NCBI GenBank assembly: GCA_965224765.1
Contig: CBDDAC010000014.1
Span: 1-64,000 of the forward strand
Length of the DNA: 64,000 nucleotides
Reading direction: 5' to 3'
DNA from: CAZDBA01 sp965224765
GTDB taxonomy: Bacteria > Planctomycetota > Planctomycetia > Pirellulales > Pirellulaceae
The translations under genes were made by a program, and so were the position numbers. The notes under the pieces are model-generated. The model saw nothing but the letters and a program-made list of their open reading frames with translations, had not been told where the DNA came from and did not search any database. This document shows, in pieces, positions 33,427 through 42,254 of the stretch (within the stretch, counting starts at the first letter, position 1; every line of letters begins with the position of its first letter).

Positions 33427-34422
33427 ATGACGCTTTCTAGCTACAAGATTCCGAATCGTTTTTTTACCGCTTTAGGATTGGCGTGCATTGTTCCGCTCTT
33501 TGTCGTTGCCCAGCCGGCTCACGCCCAACAAACCGTCGAAATTGCCGGTTCCGTGGAATCAGATTCCCCGGTCAAAAGGCAAGAACAGGAAGAAACCCAA
33601 AAGCCGGTTGACGAATCCAAGCTGTATTCAGAACACATGCGAATTCGACGAGATAGGAGAGGGCGTGCGATCGCAATGGATACGGCTGTGACTCGATTCG
33701 TGTTAAAGAACGAAGAGGGAGAACGGGTCCATGTCGATTTGATTGGCGCGGTTCACATCGGCGAGAAAGAGTACTATCACGCGCTTAATGATCGATTTGA
33801 GAAGTACGATGCGATGCTTTATGAACTCGTTGCACCCGAAGGGACGGTGATTCCGAAAGGTGGAGGCGGACGCGATATCACCAACCCCGTCGCTGCAATG
33901 CAAGTTGGCATGATGTCAGGCCTGGATTTGACATTTCAACTGGAAGAGGTTGATTACACGAAAGAAAACTTTGTCCACGCCGATATGACTCCGGAAGAGT
34001 TTGCGGAAAGCTGGAGCAAAAACAACGAGAGCATAGGGCGAATCTTTCTCAAGTCCATCGGGCAAAGCATGGCAATGCAACAAAAAGGTGGAGCGTCGAA
34101 CCTCTCCGTGCTTTCCGCAATGCTTTCCGATAACCCAACTCTCGCCCTGCGTCGCATTGCTGCCGAACAAATGGCCAATATGGATGCAGGAATGTCAGTT
34201 TTCGAGGGCGATAATGGTTCAACCATCATTGACCATCGCAATGCAAAGGTTATCGAAGTCTTGCAACGCGAATTGGACAAAGGAACGACAAAGATTGCCA
34301 TTTTTTACGGAGCTGGTCACTTGAATGACTTGCAGCGACGGTTGGAAAGTGAGCTGAAAATGAAACGGGGCGGAAAGACTTGGCTGGAAGCCTGGAAGCT
34401 ACGTGAGGTCGAGAAAAAGTAG
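33427..34422 (+). CDS. Exported TraB/TIKI-superfamily protein
   Basis: A 331-residue protein with a signal peptide (LGLACIVPLFVVAQPAHAQ). The TraB/GumN-like fold shows VHVDLIGAVHIGEKEYYHAL near residue 98 and a C-terminal TKIAIFYGAGHLNDLQRRLE, the paired GxxHxG-like and GAGH motifs typical of TIKI metalloprotease relatives. In between lie helices (MTPEEFAESWSKNNESIGRI). It may be an exported metal-dependent peptidase, but activity is not proven for most members. Single gene, convergent with the following minus-strand gene. Confidence 0.7.
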   Translation: MTLSSYKIPNRFFTALGLACIVPLFVVAQPAHAQQTVEIAGSVESDSPVKRQEQEETQKPVDESKLYSEHMRIRRDRRGRAIAMDTAVTRFVLKNEEGERVHVDLIGAVHIGEKEYYHALNDRFEKYDAMLYELVAPEGTVIPKGGGGRDITNPVAAMQVGMMSGLDLTFQLEEVDYTKENFVHADMTPEEFAESWSKNNESIGRIFLKSIGQSMAMQQKGGASNLSVLSAMLSDNPTLALRRIAAEQMANMDAGMSVFEGDNGSTIIDHRNAKVIEVLQRELDKGTTKIAIFYGAGHLNDLQRRLESELKMKRGGKTWLEAWKLREVEKK

Positions 34423-34489
34423 TCGCTCAGAATTCGGTGTGTCTGTTGTTTGAACCGGGTATCTTACTACGTTCCCCTAGTCACATGAC

Positions 34490-34511
34490 CGCCCTCCAGT
34501 GATCCGGAGGG
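34490..34511. terminator. Hairpin between convergent genes
   Basis: GCCCTCC and GGAGGGC pair across an 8-base loop midway between the convergent genes at 34422 and 34549. It has no T run on either side, so termination is only suggested. Confidence 0.4.
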
Positions 34512-34548
34512 CTAATGACACAACCTAACGGACTCATCTTCCGCCAAA

Positions 34549-35712
34549 TTACGGCGAGGGCTTATGCCAGTAGTTGGGAAGCCAACCTTTGGTTCCCTGC
34601 GGAGCGACTTGATCGGCGGCATCGCTTCCATCACCCAGTTCAAAAGCCATCGCAATAGGGAATTTGCCCTCGGGAGCTCCAGGTGTGTAGCGGCCTTCGC
34701 CCCAATAGACGCCTTTGGCGACAATATCAAAACGCTCAAGTTTTCCCTCAACCGAATTGATGTGCCCGTACAATTCTCCTTCATACCCCCGTTTCTTGTC
34801 GTTTGCTTCCAGTCGAAATTTTCCGCTCACAACGCCCCGGTCCAGCTCGATTTCCAGCAGGACGACTTCTTCTGCATTCCACATGGGCGGTTCGCCCCTT
34901 GTATTGTCGATCAAATTGAATCGAGCCAGTCGCATTCCAAGAGACTCCGGAAATGAGCCATTCGATAGTTCCTGAGCTTCCTCATTGAGAATCCAGAGAT
35001 TGTCTCTTGCGATTGCGTTTTGGGAGATCTTACGCCACTCGTTTTCGGGTTCTTCGTAGCCGCCAAGGATTTTTGAATGGACACGAACGACCGATGCGTC
35101 TTCTGGCAGAGTGCGTGCAAATTCCTGATCAACATTTTGAGTCATAATGCCCTCAGTTTCCTGAGGTTCAAAATCTCTCAGGGCCGAATCGATCATTATG
35201 AGGATCCGTTCTGGATCGTGATGGTTGGTTTCACCGAGCAACGTTCCGTCAGGAGCGACCGCGTACTTTCCCTGGGTGGTTTTTTAAAAATCTGTACGCG
35301 AACCTTGTTTCATGATCTTGCGATAAAAATCGCCGCACGAATCTTGTTGTCTTCGCTCGTACCATTGATCGATCGCGACTGGAACGAAGTCGGTTTTCAA
35401 CGACCTGATGATTTCGGGATTACTGAAGTTCGACACACGGTCGACGACACCATTATTTCATGTGCAGCCCAAAGGGTGCCCGTCCATGGCCCAAATGAAA
35501 ATCGGTTTTTGAGCGTCTGCCGCAATTCGCTGCGCTTCAAGCAAGTCGGTTTGCCAGGGGATCGATTTCCATGCTTCATCCGCTGGCTTCAGCGCTGCGT
35601 GCAGTTGCTGAAATTGCTCCTCGTCAAGTTGCTGACCAGCAATCGCAGTTGGTGCGGTTAGGAGTAAGCTAACCAACCACAACAAAGATGGGGAGATCTT
35701 TGAACGTTTCAT
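34549..35712 (-). pseudogene. Exported thioredoxin-fold protein interrupted by in-frame TGA (candidate Sec) and TAA
   Basis: One reading frame spans 387 positions from ATG 35712 (GAGAGG ribosome site 7 bases upstream; signal peptide SLLWLVSLLLTAPTAIAG) to 34549. It is interrupted twice. TGA at 35460-35458 follows PIFIWAMDGHPLGCT and is followed by NNGVVDRVSNFSNPEIIRSL, where a thioredoxin-like redox site (C-T-U) would be expected. TAA at 35286-35284 lies in KQGSRTDF-stop-KTTQGKYAVAPDG. Protein-like sequence continues in the same frame through both stops. The TGA may encode selenocysteine. The TAA cannot be read so and suggests a nonsense mutation (CAA to TAA) or an error. The C-terminal 200 residues look like an exported beta-rich domain of unknown family. 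Confidence 0.6.
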
Positions 35713-35880
35713 CGAAAGGCCTCTCAATAGTCAACGAGTAAGTTTCACGGAGTATAACTTTCTCAAATTCAAATTGGAATTCATTGGCGTCAAATGGTTG
35801 CAAACGATCTTTGCTGAACGAACTGATTTGATACTTGTGCCCAGTCGTTGGAATGAGATTAATCATTTGCCTCGCAAATT

Positions 35881-36648
35881 TTACATCTTTTTCAGAAGTT
35901 GTGCGTGGAGTTCTTGGGTTGCAGCCATGACGAAAACGGGGTTGTCAAAATCGATCTTGCTTCCGTCAATGCTGGAGAATGTTGCTCCCGCCTCAGTCGC
36001 GATCAAGTAACCGGCTGCCATATCCCACAGTTTTAAACTGGTCGCCCAATAGCCATCGAGTCGGCCACAGGCAACGTAGCTCAAGTTGATCGCCGCCGAC
36101 CCCATGCGTCGGATCGTGGCTTCAGGTAGGACATTCAAGAATCGATTTACTTCGTCGCCGTCTCTTGCGACTTGGGAAGGGAAGCTACAGACCAACAGGC
36201 TTTGAGAGAGCTGTCTGCAGTTACTGACCGAAATTGGGGCGCCATTCAGCCTGGCCCCCCTGCCTTTTATTGCGGAGAAGCACTCGTCCGCGACCGGATC
36301 GTACACCGTGCCGACTAGGATCTCGTCGTTGCGTTTGAGCGCGATGGATACTGCAAAGCCCGGAAGTTGGTGGACAAAATTGGTGGTTCCATCTAACGGA
36401 TCGACGATCCAGCAATACTCAGATGAAGTGTTTGAGCAATTTCCTTCTTCACCGACGAATCCATGATCAGGAAAGTGTTTAAAAAGTATCGCTTGGATGG
36501 TCTTTTGAGCCTCAATGTCCGCTTCGGTGACAAGATCACGCGGTTGCTTTTCACGTGCTTTGACTTTCCCGAGAAAGGAAAGCAATTGGTGTCCTGCGTC
36601 GCGTGCGGCTTGTTCGGAAATCTGTTGCCAAAGGTCTTCTGTGGTCAT
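35881..36648 (-). CDS. Inositol monophosphatase family protein
   Basis: A 255-residue metal-dependent phosphatase of the IMPase/CysQ family. Motifs are DLVTEADIEAQKTI, FVGEEG (Mg-binding Glu), WIVDPLDGTTNFVHQLPGFA (DPLDGTxNF signature) and the C-terminal KLWDMAAGYLIATEAGATFS. It would hydrolyse inositol phosphates or a similar small phosphate (3'-phosphoadenosine phosphate or a sugar phosphate). ATG 36648 fits the family start; an upstream in-frame extension does not look homologous. Confidence 0.9.
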   Translation of the reverse strand: MTTEDLWQQISEQAARDAGHQLLSFLGKVKAREKQPRDLVTEADIEAQKTIQAILFKHFPDHGFVGEEGNCSNTSSEYCWIVDPLDGTTNFVHQLPGFAVSIALKRNDEILVGTVYDPVADECFSAIKGRGARLNGAPISVSNCRQLSQSLLVCSFPSQVARDGDEVNRFLNVLPEATIRRMGSAAINLSYVACGRLDGYWATSLKLWDMAAGYLIATEAGATFSSIDGSKIDFDNPVFVMAATQELHAQLLKKM

Positions 36649-36770
36649 AAAAATGGTTGAATTTGAGTTAAGAGTGGGATTTAAGTGGATTATTGAGCCG
36701 AAAAACACCCAATATGGTGCTTTTATAGCTGCTTGGACTTTAAAAGTCTGGACCTGACTCCTGAGACTGG

Positions 36771-36913
36771 TATGATCGAGTATGGCTTGCGGTGTTTTGC
36801 CGCACTTGGTTGTACTCATCGGACATTAGTCCATCGATGCAACGGCCTTATTTTATTTGGCCTCTTCTCTGTTCCGGCCCCACCGTTGCTTTTTGTAGCG
36901 GTGGGGTTTTTTT
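36771..36913 (+). ncRNA. Candidate structured leader/small RNA ending in a terminator before acylphosphatase
   Basis: TATGAT (36771-36776) with a TGGACC-like -35 could start a transcript near 36783. What follows is a chain of hairpins: TTGCGG..CCGCA (36787-36804), CATCGGACATTAGTCC with CGATG (36817-36839) and GGCC..GGCC (36844-36862). It ends with a classic terminator stem CCCCACCG/CGGTGGGG and seven T (36878-36913). The acylphosphatase ATG is the very next base. The 3' arm GGTGGGG is also the only possible ribosome site, so hairpin formation could control both transcription and translation. It resembles no riboswitch class known to me. Confidence 0.5.
36878..36913 (+). terminator. Strong Rho-independent terminator directly before acylphosphatase ATG
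   Basis: CCCCACCG (36878-36885) pairs with CGGTGGGG (36899-36906), followed by TTTTTTT and then ATG at 36914. Confidence 0.85.
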
Positions 36914-37189
36914 ATGAATATACAAAAGTGGACAATCTTGTTTTGTGGCCAAGTGCAGGGAGTCGGCTTTCGGTATCGGTCAGCCCAATTGGCGAAGTAT
37001 CACCCGGTTGTAGGGTGGGTGGAGAACTTGGCCGATGGTCGGGTGGAAATGCAGATTCAAGGGCTTGCATCAGACTTGGAGTTTTACCTGCATTCAATCG
37101 AATCGGCAAATCTGGGAAGGATTTCCGGGATAGACAAGGTTGTTGGGTCAGTGGATCTGTCGATGATTGGATTTGAGATCCGCCAATGA
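36914..37189 (+). CDS. acyP: Acylphosphatase
   Basis: A 91-residue enzyme that hydrolyses the carboxyl-phosphate bond of acylphosphates. The family signature FCGQVQGVGFRYRSAQLA gives the catalytic Arg, and VGWVENLADGRVEMQIQG the catalytic Asn. The length is normal. Its ATG follows a terminator T-run without gap, so expression depends on read-through or on the hairpin-embedded GGTGGGG acting as ribosome site. Confidence 0.9.
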   Translation: MNIQKWTILFCGQVQGVGFRYRSAQLAKYHPVVGWVENLADGRVEMQIQGLASDLEFYLHSIESANLGRISGIDKVVGSVDLSMIGFEIRQ

Positions 37190-37384
37190 GCCCTTGGAGC
37201 CACCGATTAACTGCCCAATAGGCGCATGAAAAGGAGTCTGTGCGGCTTGATTCGGCGGTTTGAAGAACATTCAGATGAAGTTTCGATTTGGGCCCGCTTG
37301 ACCCTTTGAAGAAAGTGAACGGGAGTAGCATAATGTGCGTAACAAATAACTGGCGAAATCAATACTTTCAGCTTGAAAAACAAT

Positions 37385-39187
37385 ATGTTCGATTCGGCTT
37401 TTTGCCTGCTTGCACAGGGTGACGTAATTACAACCTGGTTGACGCCTATCTGGCTATTGGCATTAGGTGTTGCGTTAGGTTTTGTGCTTGCCTTGTTGTT
37501 TCTTGTCAAGATTCATCTTTTTTCCAAGGTTTCGTTCTTTTCTAAGATCGCTGAAAACCGTGTAGCGAGGATCTTACTGGGAACGGTTTTCGCCGCTGCC
37601 ATGGTCGGGATTTACATCGCATTTTACTTTTGGGCGTACGGCAGCAATCAAGATTTGGACTTTACGTTGTCCGAGTTCGATTACTACCAGCTGGCGTTGC
37701 CGCTTTCGTTTGTCGTTCCATTGGCGTTGCTGATTGGGATCGGCTGTTGGAAGTTGTTTTCCCAACGTGGAGCTGACGAGGCATTCGCGCTAGTGCGAGA
37801 AGGGTTTCTTGCCTGGACAACCGTGATTTGTATTTCGATGACCTGCTTCGCGACTTTGGGAGTTGTGCTTGGTGCATTTAACGGATTTGGATTTCTCAAG
37901 ATTGCCGATGACGTTCCGGGAATGATCAATTCAATTCAGCGATATCCGATTACAGGAATTTATGGGAAATCGGTGACGATTCCTCCAACTGCAGATACTG
38001 AGGGAGGAACTCGAGTCCCCGTGGAGTTGCGAGGCGAGGAAGTGACTTTAATTCGAGTGGCTTCCGATCAGAAGATTGAAATTGCGGCCGAACCGCTTGG
38101 TGGCCATTTGGCGGGTAATTTGATTTTTGGTGCGCCTGCGACCTCGATTGATGAACCGGTCGGACAATTTCGGCGCCCCGGTCAACAAAGCTGGATTCCC
38201 GATGGCGATGTTTCTTCGTTCTATATAGCAAACCGTGGGAAACGTGATGCGACCGTTAACCTTCAGTGGCGACTTGATCCGATTTACCGCCAGGTATGGT
38301 TGGTTCCCTATTCGGCGTTCTGTGTTCTCACGCTCTACGTTTTGTATTTGGTCTTGGCGGTAAATTTTCCCAAGGTGGCAGCCATTTCTTTGTCGACATT
38401 CAAAACTGAGGTTAGTCAGCCGCTGTTCTGGCTGATTTTGGTGATTGGATTCGTGTTTGTAATTGGAAGCGTTTACGTTCCTTACAACACGTTTGGTGAA
38501 GACATCAAGATGTACAAGGACTCGGGACTGACTCTGATTCGGGTACTCGCAATTTTCATGGCCATTTGGGCAGCCAGTAAGTCGGTGGCGGAAGAGATCG
38601 AGGGACGTACTGCGTTAACGGTGTTGTCCAAGCCTGTTGGGCGGCGCCAGTTTATTCTGGGTAAGTTTTCTGGCATTTCCCTTGCGATTGGTGTCTTGTT
38701 CATTTTGCTCGGGCTGACGTTTGTCATTTTCGTGGCCTACAAGCCAATTTATGACTCGGTCGAAACGGCCAAGGATGCTGTTGATTGGCAACTCTGTTTT
38801 CTAGAGTCGATCCAAATCATTCCTGCGATTGTTCTGTCATTCCTGGAAGTCATCATTTTTGTTGCCATTAGTGTCGCAATTTCCACCAGGTTGGGGATCC
38901 TGCCCAATTTTCTGGTTTGTTTTGCGATTTATGTTCTCGGGCATTTGACACCACTGATCGTTCAGTCCACGGATGTGGTCCAGGCATTCCAGCCTGTTGT
39001 TGTTTTTGGAAACGTGGTCGCGGTCGTGTTCCCCGTTTTGAATCATTTCGACGTGCAAGCGGCGATCAATACGAACAACTCCATTCCTATGGAGTATCTC
39101 GGTTGGTCAACCATTTACTGCACCTTGTATGGTGGGATCGCATTGCTGCTCGCATTGGTTCTATTCGAAGACCGCGACTTGGCGTAA
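37385..39187 (+). CDS. ABC-2 type transporter permease-like membrane protein
   Basis: A 600-residue membrane protein. Several helices precede a large soluble domain (about 190-310, LRGEEVTLIRVASDQKIEIA), followed by the ABC-2 permease half. KSVAEEIEGRTALTVLSKPV and GRRQFILGKFSGISLAIGVL form the coupling-helix signature, followed by helices such as IQIIPAIVLSFLEVIIFVAI. No ATPase gene is adjacent, so its partner must be encoded elsewhere. ATG 37385 is used; an in-frame TTG at 37373 is an alternative. The substrate is unknown. Confidence 0.72.
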   Translation: MFDSAFCLLAQGDVITTWLTPIWLLALGVALGFVLALLFLVKIHLFSKVSFFSKIAENRVARILLGTVFAAAMVGIYIAFYFWAYGSNQDLDFTLSEFDYYQLALPLSFVVPLALLIGIGCWKLFSQRGADEAFALVREGFLAWTTVICISMTCFATLGVVLGAFNGFGFLKIADDVPGMINSIQRYPITGIYGKSVTIPPTADTEGGTRVPVELRGEEVTLIRVASDQKIEIAAEPLGGHLAGNLIFGAPATSIDEPVGQFRRPGQQSWIPDGDVSSFYIANRGKRDATVNLQWRLDPIYRQVWLVPYSAFCVLTLYVLYLVLAVNFPKVAAISLSTFKTEVSQPLFWLILVIGFVFVIGSVYVPYNTFGEDIKMYKDSGLTLIRVLAIFMAIWAASKSVAEEIEGRTALTVLSKPVGRRQFILGKFSGISLAIGVLFILLGLTFVIFVAYKPIYDSVETAKDAVDWQLCFLESIQIIPAIVLSFLEVIIFVAISVAISTRLGILPNFLVCFAIYVLGHLTPLIVQSTDVVQAFQPVVVFGNVVAVVFPVLNHFDVQAAINTNNSIPMEYLGWSTIYCTLYGGIALLLALVLFEDRDLA

Positions 39188-39367
39188 GCAAGAATTGAGT
39201 CAACGTCGGCCATCGACAGGGGCCGAATTGCGCATGAATTCCGTCAATTGCGTGGCCTGTCTTTACGTCAACGAAAAAACGCCCGCAAGTGAGTTGATGC
39301 TTGACCGCTCGTGGGCATCCAGTTTTTCGCGTCGATTGTTTGAAACGAGTTAACGAGTTAACGAGTT

Positions 39368-40489
39368 TTAGGCGGCTCGTTGTTGCGTTTCCAATTCACT
39401 TGGTCGCAATTCGCTTGGAACAGTGTCGGTCGAAGATTGGTTGATTGGAGGCACGGCAAACGGTCCGGTCATACTGAGATGGTTCTGAGCCCACGAGTGG
39501 TTGGCAATTTGGTCGAGAATCCGCTCAGCCACTTGAACGGCCCGAAGACCGGTCTCAGCACAAATTGTAGGTCGGCGATTCTCAAGAATCGCTTCAACCC
39601 AATCCAGCTGTTCCAATTGGATTGCATTGGCTGGTTCAACTGCGACTTCTTGGATTGGAAGAATTTGAGAGAATAGATTTGCTTTGACGAAGTCAACTTG
39701 GTCAGCGGTGCAATCCTGAAATGAAAACTCTCGTTGCCGTACCCAAGACGGAATACGAATCGCCTTTAGTGTGCTGGTGGTCAAATCGATCGAGGCAAAT
39801 CCTTCGGTGCCGAAGATCTTCATGCTACGTTCAGCTTCGAAGCTGCAGCGGGATGCGGTCAAATTGGCAACGCCACCACATTCAAATTGCAACCAGCTGC
39901 GAGCGATGTCTTCGTTGCCGCCCATTACGCTCGTGCCAACACTCTTCGAGTCGACAACTGTACTGCCAAAAATCCAGTTCATCAACTCAATGTCATGAAT
40001 CATCAAGTCGTGAACGACGCCAATGTCGGTAGAGCGGAAGGTGTACCCGCTACATCGACTGGCTTCGATAAACTTGGGCTTTCCAACGTACTCCAGAGCC
40101 TTTTTAACCGCGGGATTGAAATGTTCGACGTGTCCGATTTGAACGGTCGCATTGTGTTGCTTGGCCAGTTCGACGAGCTCGGCTGCTTGTTCAGCGCAAT
40201 GGGTCATCGGTTTTTCGATGAGTGTATGGATGCCGCGTTCCAGAAAGAAGGTTGCGACTTCATGGTGAGTGATTGTGGGGGTCGCAATGATGACGGCATC
40301 GACTTCATCGGCGATTTTTCGATAGTCACTCACGACCAGGCAGTTGTACTCGTCCAACATCTGTTGCTGAAGCAGCGGTTGGGGCTCTGCGATGCAGGTT
40401 AAACGTGCGGACGGAACGTTCTTGATCAGGCGAGTATGGATGCGGCCAAGGTGACCCGCTCCAACGATTCCAATTCGGATTTTGCTCAT
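39368..40489 (-). CDS. Gfo/Idh/MocA-family oxidoreductase next to lipid A genes
   Basis: A 373-residue NAD(P)-dependent oxidoreductase. The N-terminal Rossmann fold shows IRIGIVGAGHLGRIHTRLI, the EKP motif lies in IHTLIEKPMTHCAEQA, and DIGVVHDLMIHDIELMNWIF belongs to the catalytic C-terminal domain. Its ATG overlaps the lpxA stop by four bases, tying it to the lipid A pathway. In some bacteria GnnA, a protein of this family near lpxA, oxidises UDP-GlcNAc so that an amino sugar can be made for lipid A. That is an attractive but unproven role, since no GnnB aminotransferase is present here. A triple ACGAGTTA repeat (39348-39369) lies at its 3' end. Confidence 0.85.
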   Translation of the reverse strand: MSKIRIGIVGAGHLGRIHTRLIKNVPSARLTCIAEPQPLLQQQMLDEYNCLVVSDYRKIADEVDAVIIATPTITHHEVATFFLERGIHTLIEKPMTHCAEQAAELVELAKQHNATVQIGHVEHFNPAVKKALEYVGKPKFIEASRCSGYTFRSTDIGVVHDLMIHDIELMNWIFGSTVVDSKSVGTSVMGGNEDIARSWLQFECGGVANLTASRCSFEAERSMKIFGTEGFASIDLTTSTLKAIRIPSWVRQREFSFQDCTADQVDFVKANLFSQILPIQEVAVEPANAIQLEQLDWVEAILENRRPTICAETGLRAVQVAERILDQIANHSWAQNHLSMTGPFAVPPINQSSTDTVPSELRPSELETQQRAA

Positions 40490-41343
40490 GCTGCTACTCT
40501 TTTCGGTTGACGGGCTCTTCCATGACGACCGGTATGCGAGTTGGCAACGTATTCCAGCAGTGTTGCAACGCTCTCACAATGAGAACCATTGTTCTTGAGA
40601 ACTTCTCGGGCATTATCCAGACCGACTCGTCCACGATAGAGGAGGCGAAACGCCTCGTTGAGGTTCTTGATGACTTTTTTGTCAAAATTATGACGCTTGA
40701 GTGCCACGATATTGACGCACTTTGGACGGGCGGGATTGCCATCGGAAAGCATGTAAGGCGGAATGTCTTGCAAGACCAGGCTTGAACCACATACAAAGCA
40801 GTAACTGCCAATCGATGCCATGTGATGGACTGCACAGCACCCAGAAAGTGTCGCGTTGGATTGGACGTGAACATGACCGCCGAGCATCGAACCCTGTCCC
40901 AGGATGATGTTGTCTCCAAGAACACAGTCGTGGGCGATGTGGGTACAGCCCATCAGGTAATTGTCGTTTCCGATTCGTGTGTATCCGTCTTCCTTTTCGG
41001 TCCCACGATGGATCGTCACGCTCTCGCGAATCGTGTTGCGATTTCCGATAACAACATGGGTCGGTGTGCCTTTGTAGCTGATGTCCTGCGGTTCTCCGCC
41101 GATGACCGCATTAGGAGAGACGTTGTTGTCTTCTCCCAGTGTGACATGCCCCATCAGGGTTACGTTGTTGGCAAGGCGAGTGCCGGGGCCAATTTTTGCA
41201 TTGGGGCCAACGACACAAAAAGGTCCGATTTCGACGCCGTTGGCAATTTCCGCAGCTGGATCAACATCTGCAAGATTGGAGATTCTTGCAGGGGCGCTGC
41301 GGTCAGGTGCGTCAGGGCGATTTTTGAAAGCAAGTACGTTCAC
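40486..41343 (-). CDS. lpxA: UDP-N-acetylglucosamine acyltransferase
   Basis: A 285-residue left-handed beta-helix enzyme for the first step of lipid A synthesis. Hexapeptide repeats run through the first two thirds (IANGVEIGPFCVVGPNAKIG). Landmarks are GGEPQDISYKG, NRNTIRESVTIHRGT, MGCTHIAHDCVLGDN with the catalytic His region, and GSMLGGHVHVQSNATLSGCC. The helical C-terminus (FRLLYRGRVGLDNAREVL) matches LpxA. GTG 41343 is chosen, giving an 11-base gap to lpxC; a longer frame overlaps lpxC. Confidence 0.9.
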   Translation of the reverse strand: MNVLAFKNRPDAPDRSAPARISNLADVDPAAEIANGVEIGPFCVVGPNAKIGPGTRLANNVTLMGHVTLGEDNNVSPNAVIGGEPQDISYKGTPTHVVIGNRNTIRESVTIHRGTEKEDGYTRIGNDNYLMGCTHIAHDCVLGDNIILGQGSMLGGHVHVQSNATLSGCCAVHHMASIGSYCFVCGSSLVLQDIPPYMLSDGNPARPKCVNIVALKRHNFDKKVIKNLNEAFRLLYRGRVGLDNAREVLKNNGSHCESVATLLEYVANSHTGRHGRARQPKRVAA

Positions 41344-41353
41344 TGGATGTCTC

Positions 41354-42232
41354 TTATGCGGCTCGCCGATTGGGGACTTGGATCTCAGCATGCTTCAACA
41401 ATTGGCGAACCAGTTGAGCATTCAGTGAGTGTCCACCACGGCATGAATGGATGTTGGCAATAATGTCGAATCCAGCCAGCGAAAGGTCGCCGACCAAATC
41501 CAGAAGTTTGTGCCTTGCGCACTCGTTTTCGAAACGAAGTTGATTTTGTATTGGGCCTTGTTGGTCAAACACCAGCAAATCGCTGTAGGTAACTCGAGAT
41601 CCCATTCCCTTGGACTTAAGTTCCTCAGCGACAGCATGAGTAATGAAAGTCCTAGCCGGAGCGACTTCCGTCGCAAAATCTTGAGTACTTGGATTGAACT
41701 CGAAAACTTGTTTTCCGATGGCAGGTTCGTTACAAAAATCCAGTGAGTATTTCAAACTCGATTGTCTCTCAGAAGCCGGAGTGGCTTCGATCCAACCGTT
41801 ATTGTTCTCGACACGGATTTTTGCGTTGACCACAAGCTGTTTTACGGCGAGGTCTTGTTCGACTCGTTCGGCACTTTCTAGTGCTTTGACAAAATCGAGG
41901 CACGAACCGTCCAGTCCTGGCATTTCTCGACCAGAGACCCAGACCTGGCAATTATTGATTTTCATCCCAGCCAGCGCTGACATAATGTGTTCAACCATCT
42001 CCACTTCGCAATTGTTGCTGCCAAGAGACGTTCGTAAGGGAGCGTCTGTTTGGCAAGCTACATTTGCAGGGATTGCAGGTGAACCCGCGATGTCTTCGCG
42101 ATAGAACACGATTCCGGAATTAACCAGTGCAGGTCGAAACTGGACGCGGATATCGCGTCCGCTCCAATAGCCGAATCCTTCGACGGTGACCGCGTGTTCA
42201 ATCGTGGCTTGATGTTGAAACAAAGTAGCCAA
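41354..42232 (-). CDS. lpxC: UDP-3-O-acyl-N-acetylglucosamine deacetylase
   Basis: A 292-residue zinc amidase for the committed step of lipid A synthesis. Zn ligands lie in EMVEHIMSALAGMKINNCQV and in ECARHKLLDLVGDLSLAGFD (H-x3-D), and the catalytic His is in CRGGHSLNAQLV. The two-domain layout and length suit LpxC. Clustering with lpxA and ompH is the usual envelope-gene order. Confidence 0.92.
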   Translation of the reverse strand: MATLFQHQATIEHAVTVEGFGYWSGRDIRVQFRPALVNSGIVFYREDIAGSPAIPANVACQTDAPLRTSLGSNNCEVEMVEHIMSALAGMKINNCQVWVSGREMPGLDGSCLDFVKALESAERVEQDLAVKQLVVNAKIRVENNNGWIEATPASERQSSLKYSLDFCNEPAIGKQVFEFNPSTQDFATEVAPARTFITHAVAEELKSKGMGSRVTYSDLLVFDQQGPIQNQLRFENECARHKLLDLVGDLSLAGFDIIANIHSCRGGHSLNAQLVRQLLKHAEIQVPNRRAA

Positions 42233-42254
42233 GTCTACGTTCCTGAAATTACGA

